DNA of 64,000 nt from Tepidisphaeraceae bacterium (GCA_035998445.1 DASYHQ010000017.1:183509-247508); one strand, 5' to 3'; numbered from the stretch's first letter, positions 35,364 through 44,549 are shown. A program made the numbers and translations. Notes: generated by a model from the sequence alone, not told the origin.

Positions 35364-36275
35364 CTACTCGACGGGCTTCCCCTTCACCGTCAGCCGCGTG
35401 CGGTGGCCGAACCACGATCGGTTGCCGTCGCCGTACTGTTTCTCCATCGTCGCGACGACGTCGGTCATGGTGCCGGTGGCGGGCACCCAGCCGCCGGTGA
35501 TGTCGGGGAAGTCGGTCTTGCAGTTGTCGCACTTCTTGCCGTCGTAGAAGCGAATGGGGCACCAGAACGACTCGACGTTGCGCAGCATCTCGGCCCCCAG
35601 CGAGTAAACGCCGGTCATCCAGTCGCAGTACAGGCACCAAATGAGGTCGTGCCCCACCAGCCCCTCGAACTTTTGCCGCGAGACGTTGATCCACTCGCTC
35701 TGCTTGTACTTCGGGAAGCCCAGCAGCGCCGGCAGCGTCCAATAGATCGCAAATTCTGCGATGCGGATAAACCAGAACGCCGGCAGCGCGATCAGCGTGA
35801 CCCAGAGTGCGATGTGGTTGCGCCCCCGCCCCACCGTGCGGTTGATGAACTTCACGATGCGCGGCCCCTTGGCGGCCTCGCGGTGCATCATCTCGTGAGC
35901 AAAGCACCAGCCCGCCAGCACGATCGCCTGCCCGACGATGCTGCCGAGCATGCCCAGCCAACCGAACGCGATGCCGCAGGCCACCCACGGCAGCCAGGTG
36001 AAGGTTGCGACCACAAGATCGAGCAGCGGCGCCTTGGCGAACCGGTCGGCGACCGATCGGCCGGTCGTACCAAGGCGTGGCACGAGGGTCAGCCAAGCGG
36101 CCAGCGAACCTAAGACAAGCGCGGTGAGTGCAATCGAAAGCAGGAAGCGCGTCAGCGGATGATCCATCGGCGCATCATCCGGCGACCGCGGGGGAATGTC
36201 TATCTGCGCGGGCGATGGCGCGAGATGGACGTCGCGGCGAGCGTACGTACTCTCGGCTGCGGCCGCCTCGGCCAT
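35364..36275 (-). CDS. Multi-pass membrane protein with cysteine pairs, unknown
   Basis: 303 residues; an alternative start ATG 36167 (MDHPLTRFLLSIALTALVLG) is possible and avoids the repeat that abuts 36270. Hydrophobic segments: LLSIALTALVLGSLAAWL, WVACGIAFGWLGMLGSIVG, QAIVLAGWCFAHEMMH, and IALWVTLIALPAFWFIRIA. The C-terminal soluble part has CLYC and CDNC pairs that could bind a metal. HEMMH resembles a metalloprotease HExxH, but with nothing else to support that. Function not assigned. Confidence 0.65.
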   Translation of the reverse strand: MAEAAAAESTYARRDVHLAPSPAQIDIPPRSPDDAPMDHPLTRFLLSIALTALVLGSLAAWLTLVPRLGTTGRSVADRFAKAPLLDLVVATFTWLPWVACGIAFGWLGMLGSIVGQAIVLAGWCFAHEMMHREAAKGPRIVKFINRTVGRGRNHIALWVTLIALPAFWFIRIAEFAIYWTLPALLGFPKYKQSEWINVSRQKFEGLVGHDLIWCLYCDWMTGVYSLGAEMLRNVESFWCPIRFYDGKKCDNCKTDFPDITGGWVPATGTMTDVVATMEKQYGDGNRSWFGHRTRLTVKGKPVE

Positions 36276-36421
36276 GGCATGGGCGTCTCGCCCATGCCTG
36301 TGGATTGGAATGGGAAGTCCTTTTAGTGGCAGTTTGCTTCGACTGAGCTATTCGTTCCCAACTCTATCTTCGGCCCCCACTACATGCATGGGCGAGATGC
36401 CCATGCCACGGCCGGAGCGAT
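36270..36421. repeat. Family C element (short form)
   Basis: ATGGCATGGGCGTCTCGCCC ... GGGCGAGATGCCCATGCCAC with interior TTTTAGTGGCAGTTTGCTTC, as in the copy at 21755-21920. Confidence 0.75.
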
Positions 36422-36434
36422 ATTCCGCTTGGCA

Positions 36435-37262
36435 TCACCGCTTGGACTTGCGAGCCCGCTTGGGTTCCGACTTGGGGCGTTTGGCGGGCGCCTTCACAAC
36501 ACGCTTGGCGGTCTTCTTCACCACCTTCACCCCCGCGGCGTCGCGGGCGCTGGTGAACGAGCCGAACAGGCGGACGCAGGCGCCGTAGAGGGCGCTGTTC
36601 TCGGTGCGCACGACCGAGTCGGAGACGTGCGTGCCGGCGCGCTTCATGGACCGCAGGGCGGCCGTCACCTCAGCCTTCGTCCACGTGCGACGCCGGCGGA
36701 CGGCGTCGGGGTCGACCTTCGCGCCGCGCAGCGCCTTATCGTAGTCACCAAAGTGTCGGACGGCGGCGGCGTGCAGGCCGGGATCTTCCGTTTGCAACGC
36801 GCCGCTGTTAAGGGCCTGTCCATCGCGCCCGCGGGCCTTCAGCTCGAAGACGATCGTGTTCTTGTCCCACTTGCGGTAGCGGTTGACCTCGTCGGCATCC
36901 AGCCCCGCGGCGTGCAGCGCGCGGTCCCAGCTGCCGAACAGGCGCGGCTGAAGCGAAGCGAACGCCGCCTTGCCCAGTTCGTCGCGACGCTTGGTGATGC
37001 TGGACCAGTTCAGGTCGTGCCCGTCGCGCTTGCCCTTCTTGATCTGCGTGATGATCGCCTGCCGAGTCCAGCGCGGCCGGCGGATGATCTCGGCGTAGTC
37101 CAGCCCGGCCTTCTCGACCGCCCGGCGGTAGGACCCGAAGTGGTACGCCGACGCCGACACGATCGCCTGCTGGCGTTTGGCCAGGCGGTTGTACGACAGG
37201 TCGACGCCCTGCTTGTGCAACTTGCGGAGCGTTTGAATAATCGACGCTTTGTTCCAAACCAT
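36435..37262 (-). CDS. Four-repeat DNA-binding-like protein with histone-H1-like tail
   Basis: 275 residues from ATG 37262. Four degenerate repeats of ~60 residues each begin WxKxxI/V, contain a G-x-x-L middle, and close with a YHFGSYRRAVEKAGL-type motif: FGSY...KAGLD, FGSW...AAGLD, FGDY...GAKVD and FGSF...AAGVK. The pattern resembles homing-endonuclease-associated helix-turn-helix repeats, but no nuclease domain is present. The last ~27 residues are Lys/Arg/Ala/Pro-rich (KKTAKRVVKAPAKRPKSEPK), like bacterial H1-type nucleoid proteins. Likely a nucleoid-associated protein; divergent from truB. Confidence 0.75.
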   Translation of the reverse strand: MVWNKASIIQTLRKLHKQGVDLSYNRLAKRQQAIVSASAYHFGSYRRAVEKAGLDYAEIIRRPRWTRQAIITQIKKGKRDGHDLNWSSITKRRDELGKAAFASLQPRLFGSWDRALHAAGLDADEVNRYRKWDKNTIVFELKARGRDGQALNSGALQTEDPGLHAAAVRHFGDYDKALRGAKVDPDAVRRRRTWTKAEVTAALRSMKRAGTHVSDSVVRTENSALYGACVRLFGSFTSARDAAGVKVVKKTAKRVVKAPAKRPKSEPKRARKSKR

Positions 37263-37331
37263 GTTGAAGGATCCCCTTGGGGTGCGTGCGCGACTGCGTT
37301 TTGTCGGTTCGCACCATAGAATGAGTCTGCG

Positions 37332-38066
37332 ATGGACGCAACTGTCAACGGCATCCTGAATGTAGATAAACCGCAGCGCCTCAGCAGCGCCGCCGCCGTG
37401 GGCCGCGTGAAGTGGCTGCTCGGCAAGAAGTACAAGGTCGGCCACGCCGGCACGCTCGACCCGTTCGCAACTGGGGTGCTGCTGATTTTGGTCGGCCGGG
37501 GGACGAAGCAGTGCGAGGCGCTGATGGGTCAACCGAAGCGGTACGTGGCCACGATCAAGCTCGGCGCCACGACGCCAACGCTCGACCCGACGAGCGAGGA
37601 GATCGCTCAACCGGTGAACGAGCCGATCAGTCGAGCCGCGGTGGAGGCGGCGCTGCCGTCGTTCGTGGGCAACGTCCTGCAACAGCCGCCGGCGTTTAGC
37701 GCGCTGAAGCTGGGTGGTCGATCCGCGTACAAACTGGCCCGCATCGGCGAGGTGGTGGAACTGCAGCCGCGGCACGTGCGGGTGTATTCGATCGATCTGC
37801 TGGACTACGCGTGGCCCTTCGCGACGGTCGACGTCCACTGTGGCCGGGGGACCTACGTACGGGCGTTGGCGCGCGACATCGGGCAGCATCTTGGCGTGGG
37901 TGGCTACCTTTCCGCCCTGCGCCGGACGGCGGTCGGTGCGTACAGGGTCGACCAATCGGTGCCGCTGGACGCCCTCACCAGCGGTGACGATGTGCTCCGC
38001 CAGATGACCGCGCCGCCGCGTCCGGAGGGTTCAATCCTTTTACCTGACCCGTCGGACTCCCTATAA
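37332..38066 (+). CDS. truB: tRNA pseudouridine(55) synthase
   Basis: 244 residues. Isomerises U55 of tRNA to pseudouridine. The catalytic motif GHAGTLDPFATGVLL has the nucleophile Asp43; the N-terminal NGILNVDKPQRLSS, the QQPPAFSALKLGGRSAYKLA segment, and CGRGTYVRALARDIG are all present. Shorter than ~300-residue relatives because the C-terminal PUA domain is reduced or absent. Its last bases contain the likely sdhC promoter. Confidence 0.95.
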   Translation: MDATVNGILNVDKPQRLSSAAAVGRVKWLLGKKYKVGHAGTLDPFATGVLLILVGRGTKQCEALMGQPKRYVATIKLGATTPTLDPTSEEIAQPVNEPISRAAVEAALPSFVGNVLQQPPAFSALKLGGRSAYKLARIGEVVELQPRHVRVYSIDLLDYAWPFATVDVHCGRGTYVRALARDIGQHLGVGGYLSALRRTAVGAYRVDQSVPLDALTSGDDVLRQMTAPPRPEGSILLPDPSDSL

Positions 38067-38067
38067 T
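38039..38067 (+). promoter_or_regulatory. Predicted promoter for sdhC
   Basis: TTTACC at 38039-38044, a 17-bp spacer, and a perfect TATAAT at 38062-38067. Start expected about 38074, giving a 24-nt leader before GTG 38098. Overlaps the truB stop codon. Confidence 0.65.
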
Positions 38068-38097
38068 CGGCCGCGCTCTCAACAAAGGATCTCATTC

Positions 38098-38811
38098 GTG
38101 TCGACGGCCACCGCTACTGACTACACCGTTCCGGAAATTGGCGGCAGGAATCACTTCCTGCTGCGTCGCCTTCACTCGCTGACCGGCCTCGTCTTCGGCG
38201 GGTACCTCGTCGTCCACCTGCTGATCAACGCCACCATCGCCCAGGGTGGGCAGGTCTACCAGAACCAGGTGAACAAGATCCACGAGCTGCCCGGCCTGCC
38301 GGTGATCGAGTGGACGTTCATCTACCTGCCGATCATCTACCACACGGTCTACGGCATCTGGATCGCCATCACCGGCATGCCCAACGCCGGGCGCTATCGC
38401 TACGGCAAGAACTGGGCGTACGTCGCCCAGCGCATCAGTGGCATCGTGATCGTGTTCTTCGCGTTATTTCACGTTTTGTCGCTGAAATACGGTCTTTTTG
38501 GAGACAATTTGAAGTTTGTGCCCGGCCGGGCACTGCCGACGGTCGTGCAGCACTTTGATGCCGGTTGGTGGGTCGTCTGGCTGGTCTACCCGATCGGCAT
38601 TCTGGCCAGTTGCTTCCACCTGGCCAACGGCTTCTGGACGGCCGCCATCACCTGGGGCCTGACCGTCAGCGCCCAGGCGCAACGCCGTTGGGGCGTGGCG
38701 TGCGTGGGCATCTTCGCGATCACGCTGCTGGCCGGCATGGCGGCGCTGGTGTCCGGCGCACGCATGTCGATGGATGACGCAGAGGCAACCCTGCTGATAG
38801 TGGACCACTAG
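38098..38811 (+). CDS. sdhC: Succinate dehydrogenase cytochrome b subunit
   Basis: 237 residues from GTG 38098 with AAAGGAT upstream. Membrane anchor of complex II of the Bacillus/Wolinella cytochrome b558 type, with about five TM helices, e.g. LTGLVFGGYLVVHLLINAT and ISGIVIVFFALFHVLSLKYG. His residues in LRRLHSLTG, VHLLI and FHVLS are candidate haem ligands. The flavoprotein gene sdhA follows only after two unrelated genes (DinB, Uma2), and sdhB is not in the window. Confidence 0.88.
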   Translation: MSTATATDYTVPEIGGRNHFLLRRLHSLTGLVFGGYLVVHLLINATIAQGGQVYQNQVNKIHELPGLPVIEWTFIYLPIIYHTVYGIWIAITGMPNAGRYRYGKNWAYVAQRISGIVIVFFALFHVLSLKYGLFGDNLKFVPGRALPTVVQHFDAGWWVVWLVYPIGILASCFHLANGFWTAAITWGLTVSAQAQRRWGVACVGIFAITLLAGMAALVSGARMSMDDAEATLLIVDH

Positions 38812-38959
38812 GCGCGGGGCATTCGGCGCAACGCGCCGCCTGCGGATTGCGGTTTAGCCGATTCGATTCTGGACGGGCAAACCGCGAGCGGCGAACGACG
38901 CCAGACGCAGTTGGAACGCAATCGTCCCGCACGTTTTGAAAGCACAGAAGGATCGGCCG

Positions 38960-39436
38960 ATGTCCTACGATCAACTGATTCACGATTACGAAGTGGGCGG
39001 CGAAAAGCTGCGGAACGCGATCAAGGGCGCGACGCCCGAAGACCTGCTAGCCTATCCGCTGCCGGGCACGTGGTCGATCCACGAGATCGTCATCCACATG
39101 ATGGACAGCGACCTGATCGGCACCGAACGCATGAAGCGCACGATCGCACAAGACAAGCCGCAGCTCATCGGCTACGACGAGTCGGCGTTCATCAAGCACC
39201 TGTACCCGGCCGAGCAATCGGTCGACGACGCGCTGGCCATCTTCGACCTGAACCGCAAGATGTTCACCCGCATCCTGCGCCGCCTGCCCGCCGAGGCGTT
39301 CGAGCGTACGGCCAACCACAACGAGCGCGGCGTGGTGACGCTGGGCGAACAACTGAAGAGCTACGTGAACCACCTGGACCACCACATCAAGTTCATCATC
39401 GACAAGCGCGAGATGCTGGGCAATATCATGTGGTAG
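38960..39436 (+). CDS. DinB-family protein
   Basis: 158 residues from ATG 38960. The four-helix DinB/YfiT bundle with three metal-binding histidines is visible: WSIHEIVIHMMDSD (first His) and YVNHLDHHIKFI (the HxxDH pair). Family members are thiol- or metal-dependent transferases or stress proteins. It sits inside the sdhC-sdhA interval on the same strand, an unusual place. Confidence 0.85.
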   Translation: MSYDQLIHDYEVGGEKLRNAIKGATPEDLLAYPLPGTWSIHEIVIHMMDSDLIGTERMKRTIAQDKPQLIGYDESAFIKHLYPAEQSVDDALAIFDLNRKMFTRILRRLPAEAFERTANHNERGVVTLGEQLKSYVNHLDHHIKFIIDKREMLGNIMW

Positions 39437-39453
39437 AAACGAGGCACCCGGTC

Positions 39454-40098
39454 ATGCGAATCGACATACCAGTCCTCCACGGTCATCAGGCCGACCACAT
39501 CGTCTTCCGCGACCGGACCTGGGACTTCTACGAGTCGGTCCTGCGCGATTACGACGAGGCGCCGACGCGCGTCAACTTCGATGGGAGCACGCTGGAGATC
39601 ATGACGCTATCCATCGAGCACGAGGCGTTCAAGGAGTTCATCGGCCGCATGATCGGCGAGATCGCGATGGAGTTTCAGGTCGCGATGCGTAGCCGCGGCT
39701 CCACGACGCTCCAGTTGCGGTCCATTGAGAAGGGCTTGGAGGCGGACCAATGCTTTTGGATCCAGCATCAGGCCGCCGTACGCGACGTCCGCAGGCTGGA
39801 CCTGACGATTCATCCGCCGCCCGACCTCGTCGTCGAGGTGGACATCACGCATGCCGTCGTTGATCGCGAGTCGATCTACGCGTCGCTGGGCGTGCCGGAG
39901 ATGTGGCATTTCGACAACCGCACGACGCTCAGCGCGTGGAAGCTGGTCGACGGCGTATGGGACCGGGTGGAACACAGCGTCGCGCTACCGATGATCCGCG
40001 TCGCGGAGCTAAACGTGTTTCTCGAACGCATTCCGTTAGAGGATGACACTACCGTACTGACCGACTTCCGCGCCTGGCTGCGCACGCTGCCTCGCTAA
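39454..40098 (+). CDS. Uma2-family (DUF820) endonuclease-like protein
   Basis: 214 residues from ATG 39454. PD-(D/E)XK-type core: ...GLEADQCFWI, then PPPDLVVEVDITHA (catalytic E/D strand), and SIYASLGVPEMWHFDN, all typical of Uma2. These proteins are abundant in cyanobacteria and planctomycetes, and their physiological substrate is unknown. Located between DinB and sdhA; probably an insertion in the sdh region. Confidence 0.87.
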   Translation: MRIDIPVLHGHQADHIVFRDRTWDFYESVLRDYDEAPTRVNFDGSTLEIMTLSIEHEAFKEFIGRMIGEIAMEFQVAMRSRGSTTLQLRSIEKGLEADQCFWIQHQAAVRDVRRLDLTIHPPPDLVVEVDITHAVVDRESIYASLGVPEMWHFDNRTTLSAWKLVDGVWDRVEHSVALPMIRVAELNVFLERIPLEDDTTVLTDFRAWLRTLPR

Positions 40099-40123
40099 TT
40101 CCGACGAAGGATATAATTTCACC

Positions 40124-42028
40124 ATGGCACTCCCCACAAAAAAACGCGTCATCGTCGTCGGCGGCGGCCTCGCCGGTCTGGCCTGCACGATCAAGCTGGC
40201 GGAACTCGGCGTGGCGGTCGATCTGTTCTCGATGGTGCCGGTGAAGCGCTCGCACAGCGTCTGCGCGCAGGGCGGCATCAACGCATGCAACGACATCGCG
40301 CGTCAGCAAGGGTACAGCGAGTGGATTCACTTCGACGAGACCGCCCTTGGCGGCGACTTCCTCGCCGACCAGCCGCCGGTCATGGAGATGACCAGCTGGG
40401 CGCCGAAGATCATCGATCTGCTCGACCGCATGGGCGTTCCGTTCAACCGCACGCCCGAGGGCCAGCGCGACCTGCGCCTGTTCGGCGGGTCGCTGTTCAA
40501 GCGCACGTTCTTCGCCGGCGCCACCACGGGCCAGCAGCTGCTGTACGCCCTGGACGAGCAGACGCGCCGCTGGGAGAGCGAAAAGAAGGTCAACAAGTTC
40601 GAGTTCTGGGAGTTCCTCTGGCCGGTGCTGGAGAACGGCCAGTGCGTCGGCATCGTGGCTCAGGACATGCGCACGATGCAGATCAAGGCCTTCCGTGCCG
40701 ATGCCGTCGTGATGGCCACCGGTGGCAACGGGCTGGTCTTCGGCAAGAGCACGATGTCGGTCATCTGTACCGGCGGCGCGGTGGCGCGCTGCTACCAGGC
40801 CGGCGCCAAACTCGGCAACCCTGAGATGATCCAGGTCCACCCCACCGCCATCCCGGGTGAGGACAAATGCCGCCTGATCAGCGAATCGGCCCGCGGCGAA
40901 GGTGGGCGTGTCTGGGTGCCGCGCAAGGCGCAGGACACCCGCCCGCCGAACAGCATTCCCGAAGCCGAACGTTATTACTTCCTGGAAGAGCGATACCCCA
41001 AGTACGGCAACATCGTGCCGCGCGACATCGCGACCCGCGAGATCTTCGAGGTCTGCCAGCAGGGTCTGGGCGTGGGCGGCGGCAACATGGTCTACCTCGA
41101 TCTGCGCGACAAGGTGCGCGAGATCGGCCGCGAGAAGGTGCTCGGCAAGTTGGAAGGCATCCTGGAGATCTACGAGAAGTTCGTCGGCACCGATCCGCTC
41201 GACGAGCCGATGAAGATCTTCCCGGCCGTCCACTACAGCATGGGCGGCATGTGGGCGGGCTTCAAGAAGGACGAGAAGACCGGCGGCCTGAAGGCGGGCG
41301 ACCCGGCCAACATGATGACCAACATCCCCGGCCTTTACACGATGGGCGAGGCATCGTTCGCCTACCACGGGGCCAACCGCCTTGGCGCCAACAGCCTACT
41401 GAGTTGCATCTTCGACGGCCTGTTTGGTGGGGGCTGCATCAAGAATTACATTACCGATGCCGCCAAGGTCGCCGCCGCCGACGTGCCGCAAAGCACCTAC
41501 GACGCCGTCGTGCAGCAGGAGAACGACCGGCAAACGAAGCTGATCAACAGCACCGGCGATGAGAACCCCTACCTGCTCTGGCAGGAGATGGGCAAGTGGA
41601 TGACCGACTACTGCACGGTCGTCCGCCACAACGACAAGCTGCAGGCCACGCTCGATCGCTGCCAGGAATGGAAGGCCCGCTACGAGCGCGTGAAGCTGTC
41701 CGACACCGGCATGTGGACGAACCAGAACCTGTCGTTCGCCCGCGCCACGCGCGACATGATCTTGCAGGCCGAGGCGGTGCTGAAGGGCGCGCTGCTGCGC
41801 AACGAGAGCCGCGGCGCCCACTTCAAGCCCGCCTTCCCCGACCGCCTCGACGGCGAGTTCCTGAAGGCCACCATCGCCACGTTCGACCCGGCCACCGGAT
41901 CGGCCCAAATCAGCTACGAGCCGGTCGACACCAGCCTGGTCACCCCCCGCGCCCGCACGTACGGCAAGACCGCCGACAAGAAGCCCGAGACCAAGCAGAC
42001 CGCCACTGCAGTGGCGAGCGTCGTGTGA
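40124..42028 (+). CDS. sdhA: Succinate dehydrogenase flavoprotein subunit
   Basis: 634 residues, full length. Oxidises succinate to fumarate with covalently bound FAD. FAD motif VIVVGGGLAGLACTIKLAEL; the flavinylation region SHSVCAQGGINAC with its His; the active-site HPTAIPGEDKCRLISE; ARGEGGRVWV; YSMGGMWAGF; and HGANRLGANSLLSCIFDG. The soluble Bacillus-type subclass matches the sdhC type. The gene ends 28 bp before a terminator, so sdhB is not co-transcribed downstream here. Confidence 0.95.
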   Translation: MALPTKKRVIVVGGGLAGLACTIKLAELGVAVDLFSMVPVKRSHSVCAQGGINACNDIARQQGYSEWIHFDETALGGDFLADQPPVMEMTSWAPKIIDLLDRMGVPFNRTPEGQRDLRLFGGSLFKRTFFAGATTGQQLLYALDEQTRRWESEKKVNKFEFWEFLWPVLENGQCVGIVAQDMRTMQIKAFRADAVVMATGGNGLVFGKSTMSVICTGGAVARCYQAGAKLGNPEMIQVHPTAIPGEDKCRLISESARGEGGRVWVPRKAQDTRPPNSIPEAERYYFLEERYPKYGNIVPRDIATREIFEVCQQGLGVGGGNMVYLDLRDKVREIGREKVLGKLEGILEIYEKFVGTDPLDEPMKIFPAVHYSMGGMWAGFKKDEKTGGLKAGDPANMMTNIPGLYTMGEASFAYHGANRLGANSLLSCIFDGLFGGGCIKNYITDAAKVAAADVPQSTYDAVVQQENDRQTKLINSTGDENPYLLWQEMGKWMTDYCTVVRHNDKLQATLDRCQEWKARYERVKLSDTGMWTNQNLSFARATRDMILQAEAVLKGALLRNESRGAHFKPAFPDRLDGEFLKATIATFDPATGSAQISYEPVDTSLVTPRARTYGKTADKKPETKQTATAVASVV

Positions 42029-42055
42029 GGTTCAACGCGGCGCAACCGGTAGATG

Positions 42056-42084
42056 AAGGGCAGGCCTTGGTGCCTGCCCTTTTT
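42056..42084 (+). terminator. Rho-independent terminator after sdhA
   Basis: Stem AAGGGCAGGC (42056-42065) / GCCTGCCCTT (42072-42081) with a 6-nt loop and a T tract to 42084. Confidence 0.85.
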
Positions 42085-42087
42085 CGT

Positions 42088-42727
42088 CCTCTTCTGTAGG
42101 ACAGGCATTCCTGCCTGTCTCTCAGGGCGTCCGCCTCTCCCCCCGTATTCTTTCTTCCCATCTTCTGTGGCACAGGCATTCTTGCCTGTGTCTCTTCTGT
42201 CTCCTGTCTTTGCATTGGGTGGGCCGGACATTCTTGTCTGTCTCTCTGCTACTGCGTGGTATGACTGAAGAGAACGCGAAGGCGCGATGGCGCGAAGGAA
42301 GCCGCGAGGAGAATCGCCGCGCGTTGCGCTGATTCCACCTCAATCGCGCAGCGCGAGCGTAGAAATGGATAGCGTGCTCTTTGACAACTGAATAGCGGAC
42401 CTGATGAGCCTCACCAGCGACTGATTCGACCACCCGATGTTGCATAATGGTGCACGGATTCGCGTGTTGCCTTACCCAGACCGCCGCGGCGATACCGGTT
42501 CGCGCTACCTTCTCCGTCTTCCTTCGCGTCCGGCTTCGCGCCTTCGCGACTTCGCGTCTCTTTTGCGTTTGAGTAAGCGCAACGCAAAGAGAGAGAGACA
42601 AGAATGTCCGCCCCACCGAAGACAGAAGAGAAGAGACACAGGCAAGAATGACTGTGCCACAGAAGAGAGAATACGGGGGGAGAGGGGACGCCCTGAGAGA
42701 CAGGCATTCCTGCCTGTCCTACAGAAG
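42088..42727. repeat. Composite dispersed repeat, copy 2 (~640 bp, boxA-like core)
   Basis: Ends: family D arms 42088-42243 and about 42586-42727, mirror images. Core: GCTCTTTGACAACTGAATAG near 42375-42400 (boxA-like), AATGGTGCACGGATTCGCG, and TTGCCTTACCCAGACCGCC near 42468-42486, matching the reverse complement of the 9148-9806 copy. Accounts for the gap 42029-42746. Confidence 0.75.
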
Positions 42728-42746
42728 ACGATCGCGTCGCCCCCGC

Positions 42747-44153
42747 TCACACGCCCCGCTCTTCCGCCGCCTTCGATCGGGCGTCGGCGCGGCGTTGGCG
42801 GCGGTCGTCGTAGCGGGTCATCAGGGGGGTCACCGAGATGCCGTGAACGGTGATCGACACCGCGATGGTCGTGAAGACGATCGCGGTCAGCAGCGTCGCG
42901 TGGTCGGGCGACAGGCCGTGGTTGATCCCGTACATCAGGTAGTAGATCGACCCGATCCCCCGAATGCCGAACCACGCGATCAACCGCCGCTGCGACGGGC
43001 GCATCGGCATGCGGCTGGTGGTGACGTAGACCGCCAGCGGGCGCAGGACCAGCAGCACCGCGGGAATGAACCACAGCCCGTGCCACGACAGCGTCGTGCG
43101 CGTCAGCATGCCACCGAGCAGGATCACCAGCGCAACCTCGGCGGCGCGCTCGAGCTTCTCGACGAACGACAGCATCATCGTCGCCATGAACGGCGCGGCC
43201 TGTTCCGGGTCCGTCGCCGCGGGCTGCCCGGTGCGGGCGGCGGCGGGGTCGATATGCATCTTCTCGTCAGCGGAGGTCTCCTCTCCTTCGGCGCGATGGA
43301 CATTGGCCTCGCCGGGCGGCTCGTTCGGGGTGCCGATCGCGTCGCGCGCCTCCACGCGCCGGATCGCCACGCCGGCGGCGAACGCGGCCAGGAAGCCGTA
43401 GGTGTGCAGTTCCAGCGCCACGCCGTACGACAACGCCAGCAGGCCGAGCGCCAGGTAGTCGTCGGTCCCCACCGATTCCTGCCGGTGCCGGCGGAGGTAC
43501 AGGATCAAATGACCGACGAGCGTGCCCAGGATGCCCCCGATCGCCAGCCCACCGGCGATCATCCAGACGAGGTCGATCGTGAACCATTTCCACCCGTACG
43601 CGCCCAGTTCGTGCAGCCCGGTCAGGCCCAGCCCCAGCATGACGAACGGGAACGCCGTGCCGTCGTTCAGTCCCGCTTCACCGGTCAGGCCCAGCCGCAC
43701 GCGATCGCGGTCGGCGGCGTGCTCAATCTGCACTTCGGACGCCAACACGGGGTCGGTCGGCGCCAGCACGGCCCCCAGCAGCACGGCCGGGCCGATCGGC
43801 AGGCCCAGGAAGAAGTATCCCATCGCCGCGATGCCCGCGACGGTCATCACCATCGCCAGCGACGCCAGGCCCAGCGGCAGGATCCAGTCGCGCGACCACA
43901 GCGGCGACCGGAACTTCATGCCCGCCCCGAACAGCGAGACGATCACCCCGACCTCCGCCAGCCGTTCGAGCAGGTGCGACCACTCCAGCGGTTCGATGTC
44001 GATCGCGCCCAGCCCGATCCACGGCCCGAGCAACAGGCCCACGAGCAGGAACAGGATCGTCTGCGTCAACGGCAGCCGGCGCAGCGTCGAGTCGCCCAGC
44101 GCGATCGCGGTCAGCACGAGTCCGACGATCAGGTACCAAAGCTCAAACCGCAC
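42747..44153 (-). CDS. Cation:proton antiporter (CPA1/NhaP-type)
   Basis: 468 residues from GTG 44153, with AGGAAGG five bases upstream; further upstream the frame is not convincing. Twelve or so TM helices, e.g. LWYLIVGLVLTAIALG and ILFLLVGLLLGPWIG. The ion-site motif LAPTDPVLASEVQ and NDGTAFPFVMLGLGL (the ND pair) are characteristic of Na+/H+ exchangers. A hydrophilic loop of about 60 residues between late helices is acidic. Catalyses Na+ or K+/H+ exchange in the inner membrane. Confidence 0.87.
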   Translation of the reverse strand: MRFELWYLIVGLVLTAIALGDSTLRRLPLTQTILFLLVGLLLGPWIGLGAIDIEPLEWSHLLERLAEVGVIVSLFGAGMKFRSPLWSRDWILPLGLASLAMVMTVAGIAAMGYFFLGLPIGPAVLLGAVLAPTDPVLASEVQIEHAADRDRVRLGLTGEAGLNDGTAFPFVMLGLGLTGLHELGAYGWKWFTIDLVWMIAGGLAIGGILGTLVGHLILYLRRHRQESVGTDDYLALGLLALSYGVALELHTYGFLAAFAAGVAIRRVEARDAIGTPNEPPGEANVHRAEGEETSADEKMHIDPAAARTGQPAATDPEQAAPFMATMMLSFVEKLERAAEVALVILLGGMLTRTTLSWHGLWFIPAVLLVLRPLAVYVTTSRMPMRPSQRRLIAWFGIRGIGSIYYLMYGINHGLSPDHATLLTAIVFTTIAVSITVHGISVTPLMTRYDDRRQRRADARSKAAEERGV

Positions 44154-44326
44154 GCGCACCTTCCTTGTTTGCCGCCCGTGCCATTGTTCACGTGGCGGTA
44201 CGCATCCTAGGGCGACCGCGCGCGCGTTGGAACGCACGAACCGCGGTCACAATCGCTGTCGCGGCGGGCTCCGTGGGCAACAACGTGCGTCACGCCCAGA
44301 TGCGCTAGCGGGTCTATCTGATCCCC

Positions 44327-44476
44327 GCTCCGCACGTAGCATGGGCGTCTCGCCCATGCCTGTGGATTGAAATGAGCATCACGATTCGTGGCGAGCGGTG
44401 CTGATCGGGCGGACGGCCACAGAGAGGATCTCCCGGCCTCACTCAGGTCATGGGCGAGACGCCCATGCTACGTGAA
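44327..44476. repeat. Family C element (short form)
   Basis: CGTAGCATGGGCGTCTCGCC ... GGGCGAGACGCCCATGCTAC. Together with the hairpin at 44525-44549 it fills the gap 44154-44576. Confidence 0.75.
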
Positions 44477-44524
44477 GAAGCCGCCCGTCCACTCCACCGC
44501 GGCTCGTCGCGAGCACCAAAGAAG

Positions 44525-44549
44525 AAGGGCAGGCCCGGAGGCCTGCCCC
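44525..44549 (-). terminator. Possible terminator after the Gfo/Idh gene
   Basis: Read on the minus strand: GGGGCAGGCC-TCC-GGGCCTGCCC then TTCTTCTTT. The stem is strong, the T tract interrupted. Sits 28 bp past the stop codon. Confidence 0.55.

Noticed and set aside
35900..36100. HEMMH in the membrane protein as a zinc protease motif
   Set aside because: The pattern is only HExxH by chance letters; no third ligand or protease-family context.
40110..40123. TATAAT directly before sdhA as a leaderless promoter
   Set aside because: No -35-like hexamer at 16-18 bp; GAAGGA there also serves as a ribosome site.
40049..41368. 439-codon minus-strand frame in sdhA
   Set aside because: Antisense shadow; sdhA motifs on + strand are unambiguous.
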